A stretch of DNA of 64,000 nucleotides from positions 186,001-250,000 of the forward strand of contig JASBVO010000003.1 in NCBI GenBank assembly GCA_029961105.1, given 5' to 3'. A model generated the notes under the pieces. That model was given only the letters and a program-made list of their open reading frames with translations. It had not been told where the DNA came from and ran no database searches. Shown in pieces: positions 53,321-62,112 of this stretch. Made by a program: the position numbers and the translations under genes. Origin of the DNA: Micrococcus sp. (GTDB taxonomy: Bacteria; Actinomycetota; Actinomycetes; Actinomycetales; Micrococcaceae). Positions within the stretch are counted from its first letter, which is position 1; each line of letters starts with the position of its first letter.

Positions 53321-54607
53321 ATGGAACTATCTCCGGGAAACAAAGAGACGGACGAGTTCTCCTCACATCCCCTCGCCGGCGGCCCCCCGGCACCGGCCGC
53401 CGAGCACACGCCGGGCGCGGTACGGCTGACGCCGCCGTGGCAGTCCCTCCCGGCTGACCTGGGTGCCCGCCTCGCCACGGCCGCCGAGCGCGTCACCGAG
53501 CAGATCATCGAGGTCGTCCCGGACCAGATCCCCGCCTACGCGATCACCCGAACGGAACGGTTCAACGAGGTGCTCTACCTCGGCGTGCACGGGGCGCTGG
53601 AACAGCTGCTGTCCCTGCCCGGGACCGACTCCCCCGCCCTGGACGAGCACTCCCGCCAGCTGGTCGCGGCCCTCGGCGCCGGCGAGTACCGCCAGGGCCG
53701 GAGCATGGACGCGCTGCTCGCCGCCTACCGCACCGGTGCACGGATCACCTTCCGCGGGCTGTCCGAGGCGTGCGCCGAGCAGGGCATGGAGATGTCCGTG
53801 GTGGTGGACCTGGGCGAGTCGATCCTGGCCTACATCGACGAGCTGTCCGCCGTCAGCGTGCAGGCCTACGCCTTCGAACAGACCTCCCGCGCCGGGACGC
53901 TGGAGCTGCGCCGCTCGGACCTGGTCGGCGCCCTGCTGGCCGGCGCCACCCAGCCGGCGGAGCTGCGCCGGCTCGCCGCGGCCGCGGACTGGCGGCTGCC
54001 GGATCGGATCGCCGTCGTGGTGATGCCACTGGAGCAGGCCTCCACCGTCCGCAGCCGGCTGGGCACCGCGGGGCTGGTGGTGGAGCGGGAGTCCGAGGCC
54101 ACCGCGGTGATCGCCGCCCCCGAGGTCACCGGGCTCCGCTCCCGGGTGGCGGGCGTGTTCGCCGGGTCCTCGGCCGTGATCGGCCCGCCGGCGGCGTGGG
54201 AGAGGGTGCCGCTCTCGCACCGGGTGGCCCGGCTGGTCGCCGCCCAGCGCTCGGGGGGTCCACCTGCCGACGACGGCGGCGCGCCGGTGTTCGCCTCCGA
54301 CCACCTCGGGCGGGTGGTCCTGGGGGCGGAGCCAGAGGTGATGGCCGAGCTGGCCACCCGGCGGCTGGCCCCCCTGGATGAGTTGAGCCCGGCCAAGCGG
54401 CCGGTGCTGGAGCAGACCCTGCTGTCCTGGCTGGTGCACTGGGGCCAGCGGGTGCCGGTGGCCGAGGAACTGGGCATCCACCCGCAGACGGTGGGCTACC
54501 GGCTGGGCCGATTGCGGGAACTGTTCGGTGATCATCTCGATGATCCGGAGGTCCGTTTCGAGCTGGAACTGGTGCTGAGGGCCCGCGCCACAGCCGGCAC
54601 CGCCTAG
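53321..54607 (+). CDS. PucR/CdaR-type transcriptional regulator
   Basis: 428 residues. N-terminal sensor region rich in helices (AITRTERFNEVLYLGVHGAL), a degenerate GGDEF-like middle, and a C-terminal PucR-type helix-turn-helix (LLSWLVHWGQRVPVAEELGI with HPQTVGYRLGRLRELFG). It is divergent from the desaturase-reductase pair with only 59 bp between starts, so it is the likely regulator of lipid desaturation. No clear ribosome site before the ATG. Confidence 0.85.
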   Translation: MELSPGNKETDEFSSHPLAGGPPAPAAEHTPGAVRLTPPWQSLPADLGARLATAAERVTEQIIEVVPDQIPAYAITRTERFNEVLYLGVHGALEQLLSLPGTDSPALDEHSRQLVAALGAGEYRQGRSMDALLAAYRTGARITFRGLSEACAEQGMEMSVVVDLGESILAYIDELSAVSVQAYAFEQTSRAGTLELRRSDLVGALLAGATQPAELRRLAAAADWRLPDRIAVVVMPLEQASTVRSRLGTAGLVVERESEATAVIAAPEVTGLRSRVAGVFAGSSAVIGPPAAWERVPLSHRVARLVAAQRSGGPPADDGGAPVFASDHLGRVVLGAEPEVMAELATRRLAPLDELSPAKRPVLEQTLLSWLVHWGQRVPVAEELGIHPQTVGYRLGRLRELFGDHLDDPEVRFELELVLRARATAGTA

Positions 54608-54620
54608 CCCGACCCCCTCG

Positions 54621-54747
54621 TCCTCGAGTCGCCTGCTCCCCCTCGAGTCACGCGCCCCTTTTCCAGTTACGTGCTCCCCCTCGAGTCACGTGCGCGGTCG
54701 ACGGTGAGACACGCCGCGCCAGCCACCGTGGAGCGCTCTCGTAACTC
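54621..54747. repeat. Palindromic repeat, family A, copy 4 with repeated arms
   Basis: Full element about 54680-54747 (CGAGTCACGTGCGCGGTCGA, CGGTGAGACACGCCGCG, ... GCGCTCTCGTAACTC). Upstream arm fragments recur three times (CTCGAGTCGCC, CTCGAGTCACGCG, CCAGTTACGTG). It lies 44 bp past the stop of the second AbiEi/DUF559 gene. Confidence 0.8.
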
Positions 54748-54790
54748 ACCGGCACCGTTCGCGGACGGGCGCCCCGTGCACTCCGTGACG

Positions 54791-55783
54791 TCAGGCGCCC
54801 CGCTGACTCCGCTGTTGCCGGGTGATGGCCCGGCGAAGGCGGTCCAGGAAACGCCATTCGCCGTCGCGCGTGTAGATGTCGCTGGCGGCCCGCACCGTGA
54901 CCCAGTCGTGCGCCGAGAAGTCGTCGTCGCGGTGGATGTCGCTGTTCAGTTGACCGACCGCCTCGTGGCCCCGTCCGTCGTACTGGATGGCGATCCGCCA
55001 CTGGGGGTAATGCAGGTCAGGCCGCCGCCTCACCGTCGGCGAGAGCCACACCGCCTCGTTGACCACTGGCTCCGGCAAGCCCGCCCCGATGATGATCATC
55101 CTGATCTTGGTCTCGGGCGCCGAGTCGACGCCAGCCCGCAGATACTCTCGCGCACCCCGAGCGGCGGTGATGCCCTTTGTCCGTCGCCGACGCGCCAGCA
55201 CGGCATCGATCGCGGCGAACGATGAGAGCGGGTTGGAACCCAGAACGCCCGGCGGGCGGGGCGGGCCGTCCCGGCGTTGGAGCAGGGCGTCCCCGGCGGC
55301 CACCAAGGCGTCGTGATCCGCGATCAGGGTGGCCACGTCCAGCCAGGTCCGTTCCGGCGAGGTCAGACGGAACGCCCCGACCTCCACGACGTCTCGATCC
55401 CCCAGGGCGGCCCGGTGCCCGATCACGCCCGGTCTACGCCGCGCGCCGGTTGCGCCTTTCCGTCCGGTCACGTGGACGGGCCGGTCCTGGTCCCACCGCG
55501 GTGGAAGCCAGAGCCCCCACAGACGCGCCGCCGTCGTGTGGCTCAAGTAGTGGTCACCGGGCAGTGAAGAGATGGCCTGCGCGGTCTCCGTCCACGGCGG
55601 CTCCGGGCCGTCCCAGACGCGAATGCCCGGCGTGGGTGACGTCAACCGGGGATCACGCAGTTGGTGATCGGTCATCCCTGCGGCACGCGCCTCGTGAATG
55701 GTGAAGACCGTCTTGGCAGCGTCACCCCGCACCGTCGGTGAACCGTGCATGTCCCGTCCGTGACGTGCCCCCTGTAACTCCAT
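54791..55783 (-). CDS. AbiEi/DUF559-type protein with Vsr-like nuclease domain, paralogue 2
   Basis: 330 residues. Homologue of the gene at 8917: shared FTIHEARAAGMTDHQL, TAARLWGLWLP, ALLQRRDGPPRPPGVLGSNP and a C-terminal RPDLHYPQWRIAIQYDGRGH nuclease-like segment. Here the acidic residue after QY is Asp rather than Glu. The start is uncertain (ATGs at 55795, 55783, 55750). Palindromic repeats of family A lie about 110 bp upstream and 44 bp downstream. See the gene at 8917 for alternatives. Confidence 0.75.
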   Translation of the reverse strand: MELQGARHGRDMHGSPTVRGDAAKTVFTIHEARAAGMTDHQLRDPRLTSPTPGIRVWDGPEPPWTETAQAISSLPGDHYLSHTTAARLWGLWLPPRWDQDRPVHVTGRKGATGARRRPGVIGHRAALGDRDVVEVGAFRLTSPERTWLDVATLIADHDALVAAGDALLQRRDGPPRPPGVLGSNPLSSFAAIDAVLARRRRTKGITAARGAREYLRAGVDSAPETKIRMIIIGAGLPEPVVNEAVWLSPTVRRRPDLHYPQWRIAIQYDGRGHEAVGQLNSDIHRDDDFSAHDWVTVRAASDIYTRDGEWRFLDRLRRAITRQQRSQRGA

Positions 55784-55893
55784 GGCCCTCAGCATTGGTC
55801 ATCATCGTGAGCACCGCAGGAGTTATCCACAAGGTCGGCCGGATCTCGTGCACGCTACACACGCCGAAGGCCCGCCGAGGACCCGTCCAGCGC

Positions 55894-55957
55894 CAGTTAC
55901 GAGCGCGGCGCACGGTGAGACACGCCGCGTCCATCACCCTCGAGCGCTCTCGTAACC
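55894..55957. repeat. Palindromic repeat, family A, copy 5
   Basis: AGTTACGAGCGCGGCGCACGG at the left and CGAGCGCTCTCGTAACC at the right; 17 of 23 arm bases pair; signature CGGTGAGACACGCCG at about 55913-55927. It lies between the start of the second AbiEi/DUF559 gene and thpR. Confidence 0.82.
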
Positions 55958-56047
55958 ACCGACCCTGCCGGCCCGGCCTGACGGTCGGGCAGGCCCTGCA
56001 TGTCCGGCTCTCCCTGAGGAGCCACTCACGGCGCTAGCGTGGCCTCC

Positions 56048-56599
56048 ATGGGACAGCGCATGTTCGTGGCCGTCTACCCGCCGCTGGAGATCCGGGAGGA
56101 GCTCGCCGAGTTCCTGCAGTCCCGGCCCGGGATGCGGTGGAGTGACCCGGAGCAGCTCCACGTGACCCTCGCCTTCCTGCCGGACGTTCCGGACCGCGCC
56201 GCCGAGCCGCTGGAGGATTTCATCGCCGAGGCCTGCGCGCCGGTGCCCTCGTTCGTCTGCGGCATCCACGGCGCCGGGGCGTTCCCGCACCCGGACCGGC
56301 CGGCCGTGCTCTGGCTGGGCGTCGAGGACGGGGCCGAGGAACTCTCCCGGCTCTCGAAGCGCGTGCGCAGCGCGGCCAACCGGGCCGGCGTCGCGCCTGA
56401 CGGGAAGGCGTTCACGCCGCACCTGACCGTGGCCCGCCCGCCCCGCTCGGAGAACGCCACCCGGTGGATCCGGGTGCTGGAGACGTTCCGGCCGCCGCTG
56501 TGGACGGTTCAGGAGGTGCACCTGGTGGAGTCGGTGCTGCAGGGCCACGGTCACCGTCCGCGGCACCGGACGGTGATGACGGCACCTTTGGCCTACTGA
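56048..56599 (+). CDS. thpR: RNA 2',3'-cyclic phosphodiesterase ThpR
   Basis: 183 residues, 2H phosphoesterase (formerly 2'-5' RNA ligase). The two HxT motifs are HVTLAF (about residue 38) and HLTVAR (about 124). Length and RMFVAVYPP start are typical. A GTG nine bases earlier is an alternative start. Stands alone. Confidence 0.93.
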   Translation: MGQRMFVAVYPPLEIREELAEFLQSRPGMRWSDPEQLHVTLAFLPDVPDRAAEPLEDFIAEACAPVPSFVCGIHGAGAFPHPDRPAVLWLGVEDGAEELSRLSKRVRSAANRAGVAPDGKAFTPHLTVARPPRSENATRWIRVLETFRPPLWTVQEVHLVESVLQGHGHRPRHRTVMTAPLAY

Positions 56600-56698
56600 C
56601 CGCGCCCGGGCGTGTCGCTACTGTTGGTCTTGCCATGCCGTGACGCGGCCGGCACTGTCCCGACCGTCGGCCGCAACGGTCCGAGGAGAGGAAACACC

Positions 56699-57436
56699 AT
56701 GCGTCACGCACCAGCCAACACTCGCGCCCGGACGACGGCGGCCCTGCTGGGCCTGGCCGGCATGATCGCCCTGGGTGCCTGCGGAAATCAGGGGGGCGAG
56801 GCCGGCGCCTCGGCCTCCGAGCCGGAGGTCGCCCAGAGCGCCACCGACGCAATGCCCACCGACACCACGGCCACCGGGGACACGACCAGCCCGGACGCCA
56901 CCGCGCAGACCGCGACCGCCACGGGGACCCCGGCATTCACGGCCGCACTGGCGGACGTCGACGGCGGCGAGGTCGGCACCGTGGAGTTCAGGGAGGCCGC
57001 GGAGTCGGAGGAGTCCATGGAGGTCCACATCCAGGCCACCGGGATGGAGCCTGGCATCTACGGGCTCCACGTTCATGCGATCGGGAAGTGCGAGCCGGAC
57101 AGCGCCGCCCCGGACAACCCGGAGGAGACCGGGGCGTTCCTCTCCGCGGGCGGTCACCTGGGTGGAACGAGCAGCGTGCACCCGGAACACGCCGGGGACC
57201 TCCCCGTCCTGCTGGTGCAGGAGTCCGGGGACGGGCACCTGACGGTCCGCACGGACCGCCTGACGGCCGAGGACCTCGATGACGAGGACGGCTCGGCGGT
57301 GATGATCCACTCCAAGCCGGACAACTACGCCAACATCCCGGAGCGCTACGCCGCGGACGGCCCGGACGAGGCCACCACCAAGGCCGGGGACGCCGGCGAC
57401 CGGCTGGCCTGCGGGGTCATCGAGTCCGAAGGCTGA
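56699..57436 (+). CDS. sodC: Cu/Zn superoxide dismutase-like lipoprotein
   Basis: 245 residues. Lipoprotein signal ending LGAC with Cys about 24, then a 50-residue Thr/Ala/Asp linker and a SodC domain with GLHVHAIGKCEP (Cu ligands), GGHLGGTSSVHPEHAGDLP and the closing RLACGVI. Present on the outer face of the membrane, it detoxifies superoxide. The family's catalytic Arg is replaced or shifted (DRLACGV), so activity is probable, not certain. Start has GAGGAGAGG. Confidence 0.9.
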   Translation: MRHAPANTRARTTAALLGLAGMIALGACGNQGGEAGASASEPEVAQSATDAMPTDTTATGDTTSPDATAQTATATGTPAFTAALADVDGGEVGTVEFREAAESEESMEVHIQATGMEPGIYGLHVHAIGKCEPDSAAPDNPEETGAFLSAGGHLGGTSSVHPEHAGDLPVLLVQESGDGHLTVRTDRLTAEDLDDEDGSAVMIHSKPDNYANIPERYAADGPDEATTKAGDAGDRLACGVIESEG

Positions 57437-57469
57437 CCCCTCAAGCCCGCACCCTCGAGGCTGCCCCTC

Positions 57470-57534
57470 GGTTACGTGCGCGATGGATGGTGAGACACGC
57501 CGATCGCGTCAACCTCCGGCGCGCTCGTAACTCC
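57470..57534. repeat. Palindromic repeat, family A, copy 6
   Basis: GGTTACGTGCGCGATGGATGG, signature TGGTGAGACACGCCG, and GGCGCGCTCGTAACTCC. It lies 33 bp past the sodC stop and 36 bp before the stop of the convergent SLH/HECMH gene, so it may double as a terminator. Confidence 0.82.
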
Positions 57535-57569
57535 GGCCCGGGTGGCCATCACGCTCCACAGGCCCATCG

Positions 57570-58775
57570 TCAGCCCGCCGGGACGACCTCTCGCGGGTCC
57601 TGGCCCGAGGCGATGGCCTGACCGGCCTGCAGCATGCTCTCGTCGCAGGCGACGTCGTAGTTGGAGTACTCCTGCGGGAAGCCCAGGGACCGCACCGCGC
57701 ACTCGGCGTTCTGCTCGTAGATGTCCACCGCGCCCCAGCTCGTGGCGTAGTCCTCGGCGTAGTACGGCTGCAGCATGGCCTGGAGCGTCTCGGGGCTGTA
57801 GCCGGACACCTCGTGCTGGAGCACGTGCATGCACTCGTGCGCGGCGGTGTGCTCGAGCATGTACGGGTCCATGCCCGTCCGGATCTGCACCGTCGCCGGC
57901 ACGCCCGCGGTCACGGTGGTCACGCCGGTGGCGCCCTCCATGCTGGTGGTGTCCACGATGTCCAGCGCCGTGCCCTCACAGCCGTACTGCGCCATGAACG
58001 CGGCGGCGTCCCGCTTGTAGGCCGCGGCCGCGGAATTCCCGACGGCGGCCGCCCGCGTGGGTGCCTCGGCTGCGGCCGCGTCCGCGGTCGCCGGGGCGCC
58101 GGAGCCCTCGTCAGGAGTCGCGGAGGCGGCAGGGGCCTCGGTGGCGGCGGCCTCCTCGGTGGCGGCCGGGGCCTCAGCGGCGGCCGGCTCCTCAGCGGGC
58201 ACCGTGGCACCGGTGAGGGCCGCGCCGACGAGTACCCTGGCGAGCTCGTCCCGGGTGATGTCCCGCTCGGCCTTGAACTCTCCGTCGGCGTAGCCGTGGA
58301 CGATCCCGGCCCCGGCGAGCCAGTTGATGGAGGTGGCTGCCTCGCTGCCGGGGGCGACGTCAGCGAACACAGAGGCGGCTGCGGGCTCGTCCGCACCGAC
58401 GGAGCGGTACGCGATCTGGGCGGCCTCGCCGCGGGTGATCCCCGGATCGGCGTAGGCCGTTCCGTCGGTCAACCCCGTGCAGGCGAGCCACTCGTCGACA
58501 GCCGCTGCCGTGGTCCACGTCTGGCCGGCCGGGAACGACGCCGCCAGGCATGCCGCCTCGGAGCCTGCCGCGGCGCCGTCGGTGGCCGGAGCGGCGACGG
58601 CGGCCCCGGCGGCGGGCACGAGCAGGGCGCCTGAGGCCGCTGCGGCCGTGAGGGCCCGCGCGAGGCGCCGGCTGCCGGGGCGCCGGCCGGCCTGACGCGG
58701 GGTGGCGGGGCGCCGGCCAGCCTCACGCGGGGTGGCGGCGGTAGTGCTCGTGGTGCTGCTTCGGTCGGCGACCAT
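57570..58775 (-). CDS. Secreted SLH-domain HECMH protein, putative metallopeptidase
   Basis: 401 residues. Basic N-region then a signal helix (about 40-62, SGALLVPAAGAAVAAP); two SLH-like repeats (about 85-185, motifs GTAYADPGITRGEAAQIAYR and GYADGEFKAERDITRDELAR); Ala/Glu/Pro linker (190-245); a C-terminal domain with HECMH (313-317). Related in design to the HECAH protein at 8045, but lacking a sigma-28 promoter. ATG 58775 has GGGAGGAC upstream. Catalytic role inferred. Confidence 0.78.
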   Translation of the reverse strand: MVADRSSTTSTTAATPREAGRRPATPRQAGRRPGSRRLARALTAAAASGALLVPAAGAAVAAPATDGAAAGSEAACLAASFPAGQTWTTAAAVDEWLACTGLTDGTAYADPGITRGEAAQIAYRSVGADEPAAASVFADVAPGSEAATSINWLAGAGIVHGYADGEFKAERDITRDELARVLVGAALTGATVPAEEPAAAEAPAATEEAAATEAPAASATPDEGSGAPATADAAAAEAPTRAAAVGNSAAAAYKRDAAAFMAQYGCEGTALDIVDTTSMEGATGVTTVTAGVPATVQIRTGMDPYMLEHTAAHECMHVLQHEVSGYSPETLQAMLQPYYAEDYATSWGAVDIYEQNAECAVRSLGFPQEYSNYDVACDESMLQAGQAIASGQDPREVVPAG

Positions 58776-58978
58776 GGTGTGTCCTCCCGGGTGTCCGAAC
58801 TCTGTTCCAGTCACCGCCCGAACCCGGGCGGCCACAGGTTCGTCACCCTAGGCGGTGCCCTCCCCCGGTGGCCACCCCGGTTTTGGAAACCCGATGCTGA
58901 CGTGGCGGGACGGAGGTGTCACATTTCCCAGACCCGCCAATCACGAGCACGGCTGGCCCCCACGGCCTCAGCCCGCGC

Positions 58979-59302
58979 TCAGGACGGCTGCTGGCGCTTG
59001 AGCCGGTCGATGTGCACGGAGGCCTCGGCCTTGGTGAGGTTGGCCGGCAGCTCCTCGCCGGCGGCCCGGGCCAGGGTGTCCAGGTAGGAGCGCTGGGCCG
59101 GGGTCATGGGGTCGTCCCCGCTGACCCACTCGTCGGGCTCCTTTTCCAGGGCCGGGTCCTCGGGGCTCGAGGCACCGATGGTCTCCTGGCCGTCGTCCAG
59201 GGCGGCGGGCATCTCCTGTTCGGCGATGTCGGCCTCGTTGGCCTCCACGGGTCCGCCCGCCGAAACCTGCTCGTCCGGCTCAGGGAATTGCTGGGTGCTC
59301 AT
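58979..59302 (-). CDS. DUF3072 family protein
   Basis: 107 residues. The C-terminal DPMTPAQRSYLDTLARAAGE with LTKAEASVHIDRLKRQ is the DUF3072 signature found in many actinobacteria; the N-terminal 55 residues are acidic and disordered. Function unknown. The 200-bp gap to the next gene holds nothing notable. Confidence 0.8.
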   Translation of the reverse strand: MSTQQFPEPDEQVSAGGPVEANEADIAEQEMPAALDDGQETIGASSPEDPALEKEPDEWVSGDDPMTPAQRSYLDTLARAAGEELPANLTKAEASVHIDRLKRQQPS

Positions 59303-59455
59303 GGTGCTGCTCCTTCCGTGACGACGACTTCCGGTGTTGGTCATGGTAGTCCGCGGATACGGCGATCGCCCGGCCCGGGCGGCGTCTCCACCCGGGCCGA
59401 GCGATCAGGAACTTGGCATCCGCCGCCGGCTCACGGCGCGGTCCTCAGGGAAGGA

Positions 59456-60061
59456 CTACTCCGCGGCGCTTCCGCCCTGAGCCACGAAGGCCTCGGCGAT
59501 CCGCTGAGAGGCCTCCTCGCGGCTCAGCTCACCTCCCGCGTAGAGCGCGAGCAGTTCCGAGTCCGCCGCCAGGGCGATCAGTCCGGCGTTCTGCTCGCCG
59601 GCGACGCCCAGGAGCACGTCGGAATCACTCACCGTGTCAAGCAGCCCGGGGATCTGCGAGCGGTCGAAGCCAGCAGTCTCGACCGCGACGAGCGCCCCGT
59701 CCACGAGGTCGGTGGCTTCCGCGACGGTGAGAGATCCGGCGCTCAGGCCGCCCACGATGGACAGGCAGCGGGTGCCCTTCATGATCACGGCCGGGGTGAG
59801 CTGCCCGTTGCCGGACGGATTCACCGTAGCGACGCACTCGGTGAAGGAGCGTTCAGACTTCGGGCCGTTGCCCTTGCCGTTGCCGTTGCCCTTGGCGTCG
59901 GCGGACACGGCGGGGAAGCCGCCGAACGGGGCGGCAACGGTCACCGCGGCGGTGGGCACTAGCAGGGCGCCGGAGATGGCGACGGCGGTGAGGGCGCGCC
60001 GCACGCGGCGGCGGGTTGCGGGACGATCGGTGGTGGCAGGCGTGTTCAGGTCAGCGGTCAT
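59456..60061 (-). CDS. Secreted hypothetical protein
   Basis: 201 residues. Basic N-region (DRPATRRRVRRALTAVAISG) with a signal helix ending TVAAP; a Lys/Gly/Asn repeat (KGNGNGKGNG) near residue 53; then an acidic helical domain with two cysteines. The signal is nearly identical in style to that of the SLH/HECMH protein. ATG 60061 has GGAGGGGAA upstream. Not recognised. Confidence 0.7.
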   Translation of the reverse strand: MTADLNTPATTDRPATRRRVRRALTAVAISGALLVPTAAVTVAAPFGGFPAVSADAKGNGNGKGNGPKSERSFTECVATVNPSGNGQLTPAVIMKGTRCLSIVGGLSAGSLTVAEATDLVDGALVAVETAGFDRSQIPGLLDTVSDSDVLLGVAGEQNAGLIALAADSELLALYAGGELSREEASQRIAEAFVAQGGSAAE

Positions 60062-60141
60062 GACGGTTCCCCTCCAAGGGTCCTGGGTCATCAGATTGAT
60101 ACCTCCCATGTCAGAGCGGCATCCGCTGCTCAGGATAGGTC

Positions 60142-60179
60142 GGTACAAAAGTGCCGACTATTGGACTTTTGGCTATACC
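60142..60179. promoter_or_regulatory. 38-bp imperfect palindrome upstream of secreted protein gene
   Basis: GGTA, CAAAAGT, a 12-bp centre and ACTTTTG, with TATACC at the end, form a symmetric site 80 bp upstream of the gene at 60061. It is AT-rich for this genome and may be an operator; no regulator can be named. Confidence 0.4.
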
Positions 60180-60217
60180 GGGAGATCTTCGTCACGCCCC
60201 AATCCCGCGCATGCCTT

Positions 60218-61096
60218 TCACAGCAGCGCGATGACCTCGTCCAGCATCGCCTCGGTCAGCCGGCCGGTGAAGGTGTTCTGCTGGGAGACGTGGTAGCAAC
60301 CGACCACGCGCACCATCCGGTCCGCACTGCCCGCACTGCCCGCGCTGACGTCGCCACCCGGCACCGTGAACACCGTCTGCACTCCGTGCCCGAATCTCGC
60401 CCGCGGCCGCGGCACGCCCCAGCCGATCCGCGTGGCGGCGGCATGCAGGGACTGCCAGCCGATCGAGCCGAGCACCAGGATCGACTCCACGGTCGTCAAC
60501 AGCTGCAGCTCCCGGTCCAGCCAGTGCCCGCAGGTGGCCCGCTCGGCCGGGGTCGGCTTGTTGTCCGGCGGGGCGCAGTGGACGGGGGCCACCATCCGCA
60601 GCCCGGTGAGTCTCTGCCCGTCGCCGGCCATCACCGACGCCGGCCGCTCGGCATAGCCGGCCCGGTGCAGCGCCGCGAAGAGCCAGTCCCCGGAGCGGTC
60701 CCCGGTGAACATCCGCCCGGTGCGGTTGCCGCCGTGGGCGGCCGGGGCGAGTCCGACCACCAGCACCCTCGCCGATTCATCCCCGTAGGAGGGCACGGGT
60801 CGGCCCCAGTACGGTTGCTCGGCGAAGGCCCGCCGCTTCTCGTGGGCCACGGTCTCGCGCCAGTCGACCAGTCGTGGACAGGCCCGGCAGACACTAACCC
60901 GCGCATTGACCTCGGCCAGCGATGACGCCGACCCCGCCAGGTCCCGGACCTGATCGGCCGAGGCCGCGGCCGGCGTCGTGGGGGTGGCCGGGTCCTCCGG
61001 CCAGCCGGTTCCTGGGGGCACGGGCGAGTCGAACGGCCGCCCCGTCAGCGGATGCGGCAGGCCTTCCGGGTCACCGAGGTTACGTGCGCGATTCAT
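60218..61096 (-). CDS. Type-5 uracil-DNA glycosylase (UdgB-like)
   Basis: 292 residues. Fe-S cysteines including Cys70 and Cys73 ([12 protein letters not shown]), the catalytic-site motif [19 protein letters not shown], and the C-terminal [14 protein letters not shown] block match type-5 UDG. It removes uracil and other deaminated bases from DNA. The ATG at 61096 falls inside palindromic repeat copy 7, so the first five residues are encoded by the repeat arm; a later start is possible. Confidence 0.9.
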   Translation of the reverse strand: MNRARNLGDPEGLPHPLTGRPFDSPVPPGTGWPEDPATPTTPAAASADQVRDLAGSASSLAEVNARVSVCRACPRLVDWRETVAHEKRRAFAEQPYWGRPVPSYGDESARVLVVGLAPAAHGGNRTGRMFTGDRSGDWLFAALHRAGYAERPASVMAGDGQRLTGLRMVAPVHCAPPDNKPTPAERATCGHWLDRELQLLTTVESILVLGSIGWQSLHAAATRIGWGVPRPRARFGHGVQTVFTVPGGDVSAGSAGSADRMVRVVGCYHVSQQNTFTGRLTEAMLDEVIALL

Positions 61097-61141
61097 GGGG
61101 CGACACGCCGCACAGACCGCCGCGCATCGCGCACGGAACCC
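61079..61141. repeat. Palindromic repeat, family A, copy 7
   Basis: GGTTACGTGCGCGATTCATGG, GGGCGACACGCCG and GCGCATCGCGCACGGAACC. It lies between the tsaB stop (61149) and the glycosylase start, overlapping that start codon. Confidence 0.78.
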
Positions 61142-61148
61142 AAGGCGC

Positions 61149-61841
61149 TCACCGCTCCCCCGTGCCCGCCCTCTTGCGCGGGCCGGGGACCTTGGCATCG
61201 GACTCGCGCAGGTACAGCGGCTGCACCGGCAGCAGGCCCCGCCCGCGGCGCAGGGCGAGCTCGCCGACCAGGCCGAGGGCGCCGGCGTCGGGAACGGTGG
61301 TACGGAACTCGGGGACGGAGAACAGCACGTCCGGGTACAGCCCGGCCCCGGCACCGTAGACGGGCAGCGGGGTGACGTCGGAGGGGGCGGTGACGAAGGG
61401 CCCGTGCAGGCGCTGGAACTGCCCGCCCACGTGGGAGTAGTGCGCCCAGTAGACCTCGCGGCGGCGGGCGTCCGTGGCGACGATGAACTCGTCGGCCCCG
61501 CGGCGCCAGGCGTCCTCGGCGGCGGGGTGGGCGATGGCGTCCAGGCTCATCACGCCGTGCACCTCCAGCCCCCAGGCGAAGGCGAGAGAGCGGGCGGTCA
61601 CCAACCCGGCGCGCAGTCCGGTGAACGGCCCGGGCCCGACGCCGGCCACTACGGCCCCGAGGTCCGCCGCCTCCACGTTCGCCTCGCGCATGACCTGCTG
61701 CACCGCGGGCGCAAGCACCTCGGCATGGGTGTTGGTCTCGGTGGTGGAGAAGCGGGCGAGGACCTCGCCGGAGAGCACGACGGCGGCGCTGGCGGTCGCG
61801 GAGGCATCGATCGCGAGCAGGGGGCGGGGGTCGGGAGTCAC
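61149..61841 (-). CDS. tsaB: tRNA threonylcarbamoyladenosine biosynthesis protein TsaB
   Basis: 230 residues, actin-like ATPase-fold partner of TsaD. N-terminal [38 protein letters not shown] and the [12 protein letters not shown] strand are typical. Start GTG at 61841; longer frame lacks support. tsaE and alr, usually upstream, are not in the window, and rimI and tsaD lie 10 and 60 kb downstream. Confidence 0.93.
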   Translation of the reverse strand: MTPDPRPLLAIDASATASAAVVLSGEVLARFSTTETNTHAEVLAPAVQQVMREANVEAADLGAVVAGVGPGPFTGLRAGLVTARSLAFAWGLEVHGVMSLDAIAHPAAEDAWRRGADEFIVATDARRREVYWAHYSHVGGQFQRLHGPFVTAPSDVTPLPVYGAGAGLYPDVLFSVPEFRTTVPDAGALGLVGELALRRGRGLLPVQPLYLRESDAKVPGPRKRAGTGER

Positions 61842-62112
61842 GCGGTCCAGTCTACGGAGGGATGACTGTCCGGTCGGGCGGCCGTCGATTCCGCTCAGGT
61901 GTTCGGCCATCGCGCCGGCGGGCACCCAGAGCGGGCCGACGGGCTCGCCGCACCGCACGCCGCCACCACTTCTCCCGTGGCTGGGCTATCAATCCCACCC
62001 CAGCGGCATATGAATAGACGACAAAGAAGCCCACGTCAACCGTGACACTCAGTACCCATTCCACCGTCGCCAGTTACGACGCAGAAACACCTCCGTGCAG
62101 TAAGTTGACGGT
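61842..62112. other. 271-bp divergent gap, no gene seen
   Basis: Between the tsaB and serine hydrolase starts. It contains a GGCATATGAATAG stretch and a CCAGTTACGACGCAGAAACAC fragment near 62068-62088 that joins parts of both palindrome families; no RNA gene or clear promoter was recognised. Confidence 0.5.
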
